NCBI GenBank assembly: GCA_024516035.1
Contig: CM044959.1
Location: 12,665,902-12,729,901, forward strand
Origin: Bactericera cockerelli
Taxonomy: Eukaryota > Arthropoda > Insecta > Hemiptera > Triozidae
DNA: 64,000 nt
Direction: 5' to 3'
Positions 8,507-18,944 of this stretch are shown here, piece by piece (within the stretch, counting starts at the first letter, position 1; each line of letters begins with the position of its first letter). The notes under the pieces were generated by a model. The model worked only from the letters and a program-made list of their open reading frames with translations, searched no databases and was not told the DNA's origin. Position numbers and translations under genes: made by a program.

Positions 8507-11207
8507 CTCTCTCTCTCACTATCTCACACACACACTCTCTCTCTCTCATACACACTTTTTGTATGGCTGTTATTGGTTCACATTATATACACGTGTCAAT
8601 TTGAGATTTTATACTAAATCACTTGTATCTTCAAAACCACTTAACCGCTTTTCTTCTAATTTGTTTTTTATGGTAGAATACGGAGAATACCGTTTTTCCT
8701 ATGTTCTAGATTCTACAAAACATTCTGTATCGGCAAGTTGTAGACCTCATTTTGGCTCCTTTTTTCCAAAATTTTGTATTTCCTTAAATATCAGAGATAA
8801 ATCATTATTAATTAAAAAATAATAATTTATAATGACCTATTTAAAACGTTTATACGCATATACTACAAAATTTTATCAAAATCAGGTATACCGTTCACGA
8901 GATGTAATAGTATAGGTAAAAAGTTAGTGATCAGGTGCATGGTCTCTTTCACCCAGAACCAATAGTTGATGAATTTAACATGAGACCATCTAAAAACGTC
9001 TTATACGAGTATATGTGTACAAAATTTCATCAAAATTCGTTTTGTAGTTTCCAAGTTTTGCGCGTTACAAGGAATATTTTTGACAGACAGAAACAAAACC
9101 AATGTTGCTCAGGAGGTTATTGGTTTGAAATATAAAAAAAGTGAAATCGGAGGAAAAATATATTTTTTTACAAAAACGAACACGATTTTTAATATTAGAA
9201 ATTTCTCGGAAGAAATATCACAAAAACAAAACTAGATACAAATCCTAAGAGAAAAATAATGCATTATGTATGTATGTCTATACTAATGGGTGGGGTTATT
9301 GCTTATGGAGACTCTTCCACCCAACTCTCCCTATGCTTACCTTCACCACGTCTTTCTTCATGGTTGAGAGACTGGCATCTGCCAAGCATTTGTAGTAGCG
9401 CATGAGCTCTTTTGGCTGCTCCTGCTGAAGTACATGCGTGGCACATGCCAGGTACATGTTCCCCAGACACTCTGGCGGTCCATGCGGGCAGGTGAATTCC
9501 CACTTTCCTGACTTGTTCTTGTGTTGCTGAAGAATATTCAATTTTACACTACTTAGAAAGTGAGACTAATACTTTTTTATTGCCGTTCAAAAAGTAAATT
9601 TAAAGAGAAATCAAGTTTGGGATGACCCCTAGAAAGGATAAAGAAAAAGATAAACATAAGAGGAATAAATTCAGAGAGGGGGTGCAGAGAATTAGAAAAA
9701 GAGGGGGCAAAGGTGTTCTCAATTTGATATCATTTATTTTTAGCTAATTTTATTATACTCATTCTGTTGAGTGGGGCGTTCTTCCTTTTGTAACCACGAA
9801 GTGGTGTTTTTGGGGGGATTAGAGATAACTGAAAGAGTCAAAAAATAAATTAAATTTATAATTTAAAAAAAAATTAATTTTTTTACACATTAGGAATGGA
9901 CAATTGAGTGGCAGTTCAAAGGGAAATCGAAAATTGACTTGCAAAGCTTTATGAAACGGAAATATTTTAGCATTAGCTCTTCATAACTCATCAAGTATGA
10001 AGTGTAAAGTTTTTTTTTATGAAAAAAGCCCCTGGTCTTACCTTAGTTCTTCCATAAGGGACCATGTCGAGTTGAATGTACCCTTCGTGCCTCATGAAAA
10101 AAGAGAAGAGTGTATGCTTGATGTAATATAAGCTCAAGGAGTGCACATAAACCGTGAACTTCACCTTGATGATCTGAAAAAAAGGTCAAATATACAGTGT
10201 ATACTTTTTTCTATTTTTCATTTTTAAATATGAGTGTTTCACAGCGTTTTTTATATCGTAGCCATGAAACAGGAGCTATTGTAGACGCTTGTGGACTGTG
10301 TTGTAGCTTGCCCATCCCCTAGTAGGCCTCCCTCTGGTGGGCGAGAAGTGACACAATACTTCCTATTTAGATGCTGGGTCAACACGAGCGCACTGGAAGG
10401 TATCCCTTACAAATAATTGTAAACAAGAATACAATTTTCTTGTCGGCATGGGAGTTCGAACTCGGAACCTTCTGCATAGCAAGCTTAGAATTATTAGAAC
10501 ATGTTGAATTTTTAGAAGCATCATAGATAATTCAATTTCAACATAGTACATTAGATATTAATAATAATAATCATAAAAATCCAAAATAAAACGAAAAATC
10601 ACTGACATGACCCTGCAATTCATCCCATGTCTTCCATTTTCTTCTCTTTTTTTAATAACTGTCCACACATATCAAATGAACATTATTTGGCATGCATTTA
10701 CTGACAACTCCATTTCTGTAGATTCCAATGAGATATTAAAATCTACAGGAAATAGAACGGGTTGATGTACATTGTAGAACATCATTGCTGATGTTGGGGA
10801 TATTACTATTGGGGATATTGTGTTCAATTTTGGTGTTTCAAAGAGAAGAGTTTGATTTGATTTTGGTGTTTTAAAGAGTTTGTGGTCTTAATCTAATATT
10901 TTCTAAAGATTGTTATCATCATACAAGGTGTAGCTGATAGGTCCAAATGGTGATCTCTCTACCAACCTCTAGTCCCCTACTCACACGGTAGAAGGGGCAA
11001 GATGAAAAAGATAGATCTACTACGTGGTTAAATATGGACTAGATTTGCTTTCTGCAGAGTCAAATGAAAATAAATATTGGTGAAAAAAACGACACTCACC
11101 TCACTCGCTAATACTGCCGTGTCATTTTTCTCTCCACACGAGACTGAACTCAAACACTTCAAGCTAACAAAAGCCGCCAGTAGCACACAAGCAATTGACT
11201 TCTTCAT
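7925..11207 (-). CDS. GILT-like secreted protein gene, five exons, catalytic cysteines lost
   Basis: Exons (minus strand): 11207-11100, 10173-10042, 9526-9341, 8408-8283 and 8110-7925. All junctions are GT-AG and phase 0, giving 738 bases and 245 residues. Residues 1-24 form a signal peptide (MKKSIACVLLAAFVSLKCLS). Residues 40-80 correspond to the GILT beta strand-active site-VPYG segment (VKFTVYVHSLSLYY ... QLDMVPYGRTK). Residues 93-108 are the family signature in near-canonical form: CPHGPPECLGNMYLAC, with CPHG for CQHG. Exon 5 has the C-terminal Cys pair (FFCLALRGRKPKEC). GILT enzymes reduce disulfides in lysosomes. Here the CxxC/CxxS site reads S50-L-Y-Y, so redox catalysis is probably lost while the fold cysteines remain. 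Introns hold SINE S8, family E and a CA array. It is nested in a giant intron of the opposite-strand gene. Confidence 0.85.
8283..8408 (-). CDS. GILT-like gene, exon 4
   Basis: 42 codons (CAGKNFYIDRCVKQKGPEVL ... FPYVVLDD) between TTTCAG and GAC|GTAAGT. This is the segment that in GILT proteins ends at the VP-V--D strand before the last helix. Confidence 0.85.
8455..8556 (+). repeat. CA/CT microsatellite
   Basis: (CA)n followed by CTCTCT and CACACA blocks, in the intron between exons 3 and 4 of the GILT-like gene. Confidence 0.9.
8570..9190 (+). mobile_element. family E element, intronic copy
   Basis: TGAGATTTTATACTAAATCA, GTATCGGCAAGTTGTAGACC and TCTCTTTCACCCAGAACC recur in reverse orientation at 58890-59345. 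No protein is recognisable, so this looks like a non-autonomous element. Confidence 0.65.
9250..9328 (-). mobile_element. degenerate family A 3' end next to a splice donor
   Basis: The minus strand reads GTTGGGTGGAAGAG, a decayed hairpin, then CAATAACCCCACCCATTAG. It begins about 13 bases inside the intron after GILT exon 3. Confidence 0.55.
9341..9526 (-). CDS. GILT-like gene, exon 3 (family signature)
   Basis: 62 codons, QHKNKSGKWEFTCPHGPPEC onward to KKDVVK. The acceptor is ATTCTTCAG and the donor is AAG|GTAAGC. It contains the diagnostic C-x-HG-x2-EC-x2-N-x4-C motif. Confidence 0.9.
10042..10173 (-). CDS. GILT-like gene, exon 2 (degenerate active site)
   Basis: 44 codons, IIKVKFTVYVHSLSLYYIKH ... 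IQLDMVPYGRTK, between TTTTTCAG and AAG|GTAAGA. The first catalytic Cys position is Ser encoded by AGC, one base from TGC. Confidence 0.85.
10225..10495 (-). mobile_element. SINE S8, full copy
   Basis: Reading minus, a tRNA-like B box (GGTTCCGAGTTCGAACTCCC) heads the copy. The body contains GGAAGTATTGTGTCACTTC and the end CCTGTTTCATGGCTACGA. It lies in the first intron of the GILT-like gene. A second full copy is at 30375. Confidence 0.7.
11100..11207 (-). CDS. GILT-like gene, exon 1 (signal peptide)
   Basis: 36 codons from ATG to GAG|GTGAGT. MKKSIACVLLAAFVSLKC is a clear signal peptide, followed by a short acidic/Ser-rich linker (EKNDTAVLASE). Confidence 0.85.
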
Positions 11208-12226
11208 TTTTGGAGACTACCTGATGTTAGAGCACACTGTCCTAATTGTCTAACGAGATTGGCAGAGTGGCACTCAAAGAGCTCTTTTCACTTGGAATCC
11301 TCGCAGTAATTCTTATCAGTTGAATTTTGAATTCGAATTGAGTTCGTTTCATTATTTTGATTTCAATAAAGTTAGAATTTCAATAGAATTGTTATAACAG
11401 AAGTTTTAACAATTTATTATGGACTCCTCGGTAATGGACAGTACAATTGTGTCTATCTGTCAATTCACATTAAATTTGTTTACTTATCGCTCACTATTCT
11501 ACCTATTTTGTTTTTTATGGTACAGTAGCATTTTAGTTACATTTTCTTTTTTATCAATTCAACTAAAATATCTGTAGTAGATGTTACAGAATCTTTATGT
11601 TTGCAATTAGATAGCTATACAGGGTGTATGAAAAAAAAGGAGCCAGTCAAAATATCTCGTCTATGGAAGCAATTTTCAAAAAACCCTGAAACACTTGTCT
11701 CATTATATGGAGGGGGCAACTTTTTCTGGGGGTTTAATTTTTCATACTCTTAACAGGGGCGGCCCCAGGGGGGTCAACTTTGGAATCTTAAATAGAACCA
11801 CCCTATTTGTAATACATTTCTGAAAAGTAGTTGACATTAAAAGTATTTTAAGACTAGTTTGAGATTTTTAATCAAAACAGGGCCGGAGATATCGTACATT
11901 TCATTTCACAGGTTTCAGTTATTTTTTACAAGTAATTTATGGTATTTTTGTAAAAATTGTTACACATGTCTTTCTATCTGAAATGATTAAATTTTCATGC
12001 CTTTTTTATATCAATCGCTTTACCAGGGAAGATTTCAAGTGGTCAACTTTTTTTTATAATGTAAAAACCATCCTTTTTCGAGTAAATTTTGTGAGAAATA
12101 AACGCAATGATCTATGTTGTTCAATTTAAAATAAAAGAAGGCCCGTTTTACTTCAAATGAATGTGAAAAACTCTAAAACTCGCGTGCAGTACTAGTCACC
12201 AGCCCTGTTTTCAATTTTATCTTAAA

Positions 12227-12532
12227 CTAGCGGGTTACACCCGCCGCTTCGCCAGCCCATCAAACACACACAACGCTCACCCACACACACCCACCCACAC
12301 ACACCCACACATCCACACACACCCACACATGCACACACACCCACACAAACACACCACACACACACACCACACACACACACACCACACACACACACCACCA
12401 CACACACACCCACACACACACACACCATACACACACACACCATACACACACACACCACACACACACCACACACACACACCACACACACACACACACCACA
12501 CACACACACACCATACACACACACCATACACA

Positions 12533-12570
<38 letters not shown>

Positions 12571-13266
12571 CCCACACGCACGCCCCACACGCACACCACA
12601 CCACGCCACACACACACCACACCACACCACACCACACCAAACACACACACAAAATGTCATTTAGGTTTGAAAAAAAACCTGAATATTTTTTGTTGCCCAT
12701 TTATTTTCTGGTCTTCCCCGGCGTAGCTCAAGAATGGCTCATCAGAATTTCGCGATCAATATGTCAAATGAAAGCCTAAACCCTTGCCTAAAACTTTTTT
12801 GCTCTGAGTTGATAGGTCGTCACTTCAAATTTCGAGAAAAAATGTCATTTTGGTCAAAAAACGTGAATATTTTACATGTTACCCATCCATTTTTTTTACC
12901 TTACCTGGCGTAGCTCAAGAACGGCTCATCAGAAATTCGCGATCGATATGTCAATTGAAAGCTCAAACCCTTGCCTAAAACTTTCTCGCTTTGAGTTGAT
13001 AGGTCGTCGCGACAAATTTCGAGAAAAAATGTGATTTTTGTCAAAAAACGTGAATTATTTTTGCGTCACCCATCCATTTTTATCCTTACTCATTGTAGCT
13101 TAACCTCAGGGAGATATAATCTAGCCTAGAAGAATTTCCTGATCCAAAGGGACCTATGTGCAAAATTTCAGGTTTCTCGGTCAAACGGTGTGGATTTTTA
13201 TAAAGAACATACATACACACATACACACATACATACATACAGACAGCTTTCTTTTATAGATATAGA
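12227..13266 (-). mobile_element. non-autonomous Helitron, copy 1
   Basis: Minus orientation: preceded by A, it starts TCTATATCTATAAAAGAAAG and ends with the hairpin GCGGGTGTAACCCGC (which includes the C of the terminal CTAG), followed by T. These are canonical Helitron ends (A|TC...CTRR|T) with no target duplication. It has two internal repeats of about 165 bases (GACCTATCAACTCA...GAAAGTTTTAGGCAAGGG) and a CA array. No Rep/helicase ORF is present. Confidence 0.88.
12258..12652 (+). repeat. CA/CAC array inside Helitron copy 1
   Basis: About 390 bases of CACACACACACC-type repeats, open in several frames on both strands because stops are rare. Confidence 0.95.
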
Positions 13267-13860
13267 TTTAGATTAAACAACAACACTCAGTGCATTTATT
13301 TAGTTTAGAGTACACTAAAAAAAGAATAATTTTTACACAATGTAAAAAAAGATGACCCCTTGACATTTCCCCTGGTAAATCGATTGATATAAAAAAGGCA
13401 TGAAAATTTAATCATTTCAAATAGAAAGCCATGTGTTCAACAATTTTTACAAAAATACCATAAAATACTTATAAAAAAGAACTGAAAACTGTGAAATGAA
13501 ATGTACGATATCTCCGGCCCTGTTTTGATTAAAAATTTCAAACTAGTCTTAAAATACTTTCAATGTCAACTACTTTTCATAAATGTATTACAAATAGGGT
13601 GGTTCCATTTAAGATTCCAAAGTTAACCCCCCTGGGGCCGCCCCTGTTACGAGTATGAAAAATTAAACCCCCAGAAAAAGTTGTCCTCTCCATATAATGA
13701 GACATGTGTTTCAGGGTTTTTTGAAAATTGCTTCCATAGACGAGATATTTTGACTGGCTCCTTTTTTTTCATACACCCTGTATAGGTAGAACTCGAGGTA
13801 ACAAAATATTTTAGTGCTGATTTGATAAGAGTGTTTTTACTTTCCTTGGCCTATAATAAA

Positions 13861-14985
13861 GATAGTATTGTAGTTGTCGAAAATTCATAGGCTCAAGATA
13901 CCAAAAAAGTTGTTTTCGAACATTGTTCCAAGTGTCTGTGCGTCCGTCAACACGATTTCTCGAGAACGGTAGCAGCTAAAATTTGGTATGGAACTTGATT
14001 TTATATACCCACCATGAAACTTTTGGTTAAAATCGGGTGCAATCTTCAGCCACAGAAATTCAAAAAGTGGTCGAAAGGGCCCCTCTTTTAATTCATCTAC
14101 GATAGGGGTTCTTATCAAATCCAATTATTTTGAGGTGCTATTTACGAATGCGACATTGTTTTTAGCTAACTGTTACCGTTGAGTCACCAGTGGCGGAATT
14201 TGATTTCTTTTCGAGTGATAAGGAAAGTTGTGTGGTGTCACACCAGTTTATTTTCTTCTATAAATGAGAACAGCTCTGCTTACTTACGACCAATTATTTT
14301 AATATCTATTAAAGTATTTTATTTAATTTCCAATTCTTCTTGAAGGTAATAAAAATTTGAACTGCTCTATTTTTAAATGATACTGGAAATTAGAACAGAA
14401 GAAAAGATCTTTAAAAACAGAAATGGAATATTTTTTGTAGTTGACTTCAATGTAGTATTTGGCTTCAGTGGAGGTAAGCAGGTAAGTGGCCATGACGAGA
14501 TGTAGACACTTGCCTCGCTTAATTGTACCCTTCCCCACTAATGTCACGCCTTTGTGGAAAAATACACATATGCAATAAAAATTGTACTAAATAAACTGGT
14601 GTGACACCACACGTCTCTCATTATCACTCAAAAAGAAGTCAAATACTGCACTGGTGACTCAACGGTAACAGTTAGCTAAAAACAATGTCGCATTTGTAAG
14701 TAGCACCTTAAAATAATCGAATTTGTTAAGAACCCCTATCGAAGATGAATTAAAAAAGCGGCCCTTTCGGCCACTTTTTGAATTCCTGTGGCTGAGGATT
14801 GCACCCGATTTTAACCAAAAGTTTTGTGGTGGGTATTTAAAATTAAGTTCCATACCAAATTTCAGCTGTTACCGTTCTCGAGAAATCGTTTTGACGGACG
14901 CACGAACACTCGGAACAATGGCCGAAATTCGTCCAAAAATGTGAAAAACTCAGTACGTCAAACTTTCGACGACTACAATGCTATC
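13861..14985 (+). mobile_element. foldback element D with ~395-bp inverted arms
   Basis: Arms 13861-14250 and 14591-14985 are inverted copies (outer GATAGTATTGTAGTTGTCGA; inner GTGGTGTCACACCAGTTTAT) around a unique centre of about 340 bases. Single arms or ends of this family occur at 6836, 7371, 27128 and 33085. Confidence 0.8.
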
Positions 14986-15084
14986 AATTAAAAATCAATT
15001 TCATAAGAACCCCTAATTTCAAGAACCTAGCTTATACCATTCTTGAGATATTTTGTTTACAGACTTAATATCTCCAAAAGTCCC

Positions 15085-15225
15085 TTTCAACTATCACACA
15101 ACCACACAAGTCTCACAACGCACTCTGATTGCTCAGTTTGAACGCAATAACCAATCAGATTGCATTGTGTGATGGTTGAAACGGAGATTCGGGCGATCTG
15201 AGAGTGGAGAGTGTTTCTGGAACGG
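15085..15225 (+). mobile_element. palindromic MITE I, copy 1
   Basis: CGCACTCTGATTG and the inverted CAATCAGATTGCATTGTG surround a short loop. The outer arms are CAACTATCACACAACC and GTGTGATGGTTGAAA. Relatives are at 30765, 37592 and 53960. Confidence 0.6.
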
Positions 15226-15248
15226 GCTGCTGGTGTATTCAACTGTCT

Positions 15249-15446
15249 GTTCCAGTAGCCAGTGGTAAAGGCGGGACTGTGAATCCAGAGGTCGCGGGTT
15301 CGAAACCCAGCCGGGACATGACAAGTTATCCTCCCATTTGGGATTTTTACCACATAATATGCGCTCTTGGACTTACTGCTGGAATAATGGGACTTAATAG
15401 TCCTAATCGAGCAGTATAAATAAGGCGATATTATTATTATTCAACG
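15249..15446 (+). mobile_element. SINE S1, copy 2
   Basis: The head has lost part of the A box (GTAGCCAGTGGTAAAGG) but keeps GCGGGTTCGAAACCCAGCC and the full body, ending (ATT)n. It is followed directly by a 24-base piece of the 5S-derived head on the minus strand (AACGTGCTATCGACGCTGGC). Confidence 0.8.
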
Positions 15447-15946
15447 TGCTATCGACGCTGGCTTTGTGAGTTTATGTCAGTATGTACTCTGCTATGTCTA
15501 TGTACTTAGATACTCATAAAAAACTGCTGTAAATGAAGTAGTTATTTTCTTTCAAAATTAACTATATTGTTTGGGGTTGCCACTTTTATTGTTTCATAAA
15601 ATCCTTTTTTATTACATCCATTTATGACGATTGGGCAATATAATATACATATATTACGCGTTCGTATATCCGTTCTGAGAAAAGATCCTTGAACCTTTTC
15701 GATTGTCATAAATGTTCTTTTGAATGTTGAATAAATTCGTAAGGTCCTTGAACTGTGCTTGGGGCAATTTTTACTAAATAAAATCTTTGATTTCAAGTAT
15801 AAATTATGTTTATGTATGTTTTTTTATGTTTTATTATATAAAAAAACTAAACAAACATGAAAAAATTCATCAAAAACTCCATATTTCGGAATTGCTCCCA
15901 AAAATGAAGCTGCATTTCCTCTCTGGACAGTTAAACCAATCCCGCA

Positions 15947-16450
15947 TTAAGGAGAACCTCGAACTTGGATGTGCTGTTTTCGCAGCAAAAGGCGTTCGCC
16001 GATACAGTTGACCAATGTCTTAGCTCCGCTGCACCACGTTCCCATAGTCTGAACTGAGAAGGCATTGAAGAGATAACCATCATTTTTAATATTGGAATAT
16101 GTAACATGTTTTCTCTTACAACCCTTCTCTGCCGCTGATCCGGGTTCGTGAGCTGACAGGTGGACGTATGATGAGGCCAATGTATCGACACATGTTGCGT
16201 CCCAAACCAAGGACTGACCTCTTGACCAAGGAATGACGGTCATACCATCGGGTCGTGCACTGTCATTTATGGATAAACCAGTAGGCTCCAGAAGGGATGG
16301 CACATCTTCTTCTTCTTTTTTACTCTGTCTTATCCCGCTTGAGCAGGGTCGACGTTGTTCAACCTCATGGTTGAGGTTAGTTGGTTTTGGCACATCAATA
16401 CTTCAAAAATTTCGCTTGATGATATCATTCAACAAATTGTGTTTGAACCA
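15947..16450 (-). pseudogene. transposon-associated ORF relic (RPDGM...VWDATCVDTL protein)
   Basis: The minus-strand frame contains SLLEPTGLSINDSARPDGMT, then LVWDATCVDTLASSYV and GYLFNAFSVQTMGTW. This pattern (RPDGMTL-PW, VWDATCVDTLAPS, FVPF-VETLGPWG) recurs in predicted proteins of many invertebrate genomes. I associate it with retroelement-like repeats, not host function. The PDG ... WDAT spacing is reminiscent of a restriction-like nuclease core, which is inference only. The frame is split by the K insertion. Beyond it the frame continues as LLNDIIKRNF and then a stop, so the copy is dead. Confidence 0.6.
16307..16388 (-). mobile_element. 82-bp repeat K, copy 2, with 9-bp TSD
   Basis: It is flanked by TGGCACATC on both sides (16298-16306 and 16388-16396, overlapping by a base). 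It splits the transposon ORF cleanly: deleting it and one TSD restores the reading across the site. It is a near copy of 817-902. Confidence 0.75.
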
Positions 16451-16681
16451 TCCACCAGCGCTCTTCTGACAGCTCAAAAGATTTATGTATGTTTGTGTAT
16501 CACATTGTATAATATTTTTGTGATTTCTTCGTGTTATATCACATTTTTATGAGTTATATGATATAACTTGATATAAGTCACAAACACAGCGGGCTGCTTT
16601 CAACTATTATTCAAGGATGAACTTAACATTGAAATAAACTCCTCACCTGGATAAAATCCAAATGTGTATGTTTGTTAGGTC

Positions 16682-16716
16682 TCTGTATAGCCTTTACTAC
16701 TGAGCTACCGGGACAG
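16682..16716 (-). mobile_element. SINE S1 head fragment
   Basis: GCCTTTACTACTGAGCTACC is the reverse complement of the S1 A-box region. Confidence 0.6.
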
Positions 16717-17462
16717 ACGTGACTCAATGAGTCAGAGAAATACTGGGTTTTTGAGTAGCATAGAAAATTTGTGAATAACTTCACTTCAAATACTGCTGCT
16801 TTAAATTAAAAGAACTAGAATAAAATTAAATCAAATATGCACTCCTGTGTTTCAACTTGAATTGTGCTATCGAGAAACGTGCAGTACACAAAGGCTCCAA
16901 TTAGTTTCAGCACAACTTTGCCAATTTAAAGTTGGAGGAGAACTTTCTTGAATGAACAAAAAGCACGTGCTGAAAAAGTTCATCAAAGGGTCATTTGTCC
17001 AGACGAATGAAAGTGATCGGTTTGCATAGTATGCTTGGATGTATACAGGGTGGTCGAACAGTCCCGGAATGGTTTTTTCTATCTTTTGAAAGGCGAAATA
17101 TTGAGATTGTAAAAATTATGTGTAGTTTTTTGTACGTATACATACACAGTTCTAATGATATAAATGAAGCTAATTGACAAAGTAACCTTGTTGGATAATT
17201 ACACAGTTCTAGAATAAGTTTATTTGCTTGTTGGTAAAAAGTTTAAATTTCTACAGGGTGTCCCAAGATTAGTGAAACAGAAGAAACTTTACATTTTTAA
17301 CAAGCGGAGAGGTGTCATATTTAGTTAACATGAAAAGTTTTGGCTTAAGAATAAAAAGTCTCGTCTCGTTTGCTCATGCCTATTTCTATACTTTGTGTCA
17401 GTATGTCTGTATGCCCTGTCTCCCTAACTTCAACCCTGCTGAGGGTACTAATGATACTAAAA

Positions 17463-17503
17463 GGGTTGGGTGGAAGAGATTGCAATAGGCAATAACCCGC
17501 CCT
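17463..17503 (+). mobile_element. family A LINE 3' end, short copy
   Basis: GGGTTGGGTGGAAGAG, hairpin TTGCAATAGGCAA, then CCCGCCCTTTAAT. One hairpin base is changed, which weakens pairing. Confidence 0.65.
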
Positions 17504-17628
17504 TTAATGTTATATTTAATATTTTATAAAACTAGGATTCTGCAAATTTTCACTCACCGGCTCGAGTTTCGCCTAGGCTCGTAGGCTTGATCACGATTGA
17601 TCAGTAAGTTAAAATTTAAAGAATCCTA

Positions 17629-17898
17629 AGCCAGCGTCGATGGCATGTTGAATACACCGGTTCCCTTCAGAACACCGAAGTTAAGCGACATCCAGCGAGG
17701 TTAAGACTTGGATGGGTGACCATTCTAATTCTAATTCTCGTGACGCTGGCTTTTCCCGGCCCCACTCAGGCTGGGTGAGGTCAATGTGAGTAGCAGGTTT
17801 GTGAGTTTCCTGCGAATGGAGGGTAGAACCCCTGTCGTGATATGACCATGACAGTTGAAAGCGACGTTAAACCCCACTTAAAAAAAAAAAAAAAAAAA
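17629..17898 (+). mobile_element. SINE S5, reference copy (5S rRNA-derived head)
   Basis: The first 120 bases are a diverged 5S rRNA: CATGTTGAATACACCGG, CACCGAAGTTAAGCGACAT and ACTTGGATGGGTGACC (internal promoter region), closing with GTGACGCTGGC. The body CTCAGGCTGGGTGAGG ... GCGAATGGAGGG ... GACGTTAAA follows, then an A tail. The target duplication GAATCCTA is at 17621-17628 and 17899-17906. About a dozen other copies or pieces occur here, so this is a SINE3-type element and not a 5S gene. Confidence 0.92.
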
Positions 17899-18315
17899 GA
17901 ATCCTAGTTATATAAAATATTAAATATAACATTACGTACTTTGGATTTCTAATATGAAGCGTATAACAAATAATATTGATGTCTATTTTTAGCCGTTGAA
18001 AAGATAAAAATTCGTTCCGGGACTTTTCGTTCACTCTGTATGAATCTCTTCGCTGAATTTTTACTTTATATTACCTATAAGGTATAGAAAGTATTGTTCT
18101 CAGGAGCTGCGGTATGAACTTTCTCCAGTATTGCCACACGAGACCCACCGAAAGCAAAGAAATACATAGAAAAAAATAAATGGAAACCAAAATACACAGT
18201 ATGAATACGGCAAAATTTGAGAATGAAAAATGGTGTGAGATTTGAGAGAGGCAATGGGGAAGAGTGTGTGGGAAGAAAGAGTGCAATGGGATTTGGGAGT
18301 GAAAGATTTGAGAGT

Positions 18316-18440
18316 GAGTGGGAGGGAGAAAGAGAAAAAGAAAGAAAGAAAGAGAAAGAGAAAGAGAAAGAGAAAGAGAAAGAGAAAGAAGAAAGAGAAA
18401 GAGAAAGGAAAGAGAAAGAGAAAGAGAAAGATGAGAGAGA
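18316..18440 (+). repeat. GA-rich polypurine tract
   Basis: GAAAGA/GAGAAA repeats. The frames across it are Lys/Arg/Glu low complexity. Confidence 0.9.
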
Positions 18441-18944
18441 ATAATAATAGAAGAAGACATTGGGACAGAAGACAAAGAGGGAGAGGGAATGGGAGAGAAT
18501 GAAATAGGGAGGAGGGAGGGGGAAAAAACTGACAGCCCCAACATTCTGCTCGAGATTTTCAATGGTTTATTCTATTCCTTTTTGGCTCTCCACATTTATT
18601 TTCTTTCCCAAATCTCTCTTTTCTTCTACTAGGTACTTTTCTTATACCTCAAAAAAGAAAAATAATAATAATAATAGGTAATATAACAAGGGCAAAGCAT
18701 AAATTATTAAAATTATTAAGTTATTAATATAAATAAAATTATTAAAATAAAATAAAAATAAAGAGACTAATTCAAAGATTATACTGTATAACATTTAAAT
18801 GTAGCAAATGGCATCCATTTTATATTTGACCTGAAATTCGTTCTCTTATATTCAGGTTTGACGATATTTTGTATCTTGAACCTGAAAGTATTCCTGATAA
18901 GTTCAATGACCCCTCCCTATGTGAGCTTATTCCCAGTAGCCTCG

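Larger units (their letters stand above)
11620..13780 (+). mobile_element. foldback element F (mariner-like ends) containing a Helitron
   Basis: CAGGGTGTATGAAAAAAAAG at the left and its exact complement at the right are flanked by TA, as for Tc1/mariner-type insertions. The arms (11620 to about 12220 and about 13290-13780) are inverted repeats over roughly 500 bases, sharing for example GGGCCGGAGATATCGTACAT. Removing the Helitron at 12227-13266 leaves about 1.1 kb that is almost wholly palindromic, with no coding sequence. Confidence 0.85.
17043..18041 (+). mobile_element. foldback/MITE H, with nested insertions
   Basis: The left end ACAGGGTGGTCGAACAGTCC and the complement of the right end (ACAGAGTGAACGAAAAGTCC) continue as matching arms (CGGAATGG...TATCTTTTGAAAGGC). 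The interior holds a second ACAGGGTGTCCC end (17256), a family A 3' end (17463) and the 5S-derived SINE (17629). Confidence 0.6.

Noticed and set aside
12222..12700. Cys/Val- and His/Thr-rich proteins from the CA arrays (also 36280-36871)
   Set aside because: Simple-sequence artefacts inside Helitrons, open in four or more frames at once.
17629..17750. 5S rRNA gene
   Set aside because: Similarity is clear but the segment is diverged, followed by a SINE body and A tail, and flanked by a target duplication.
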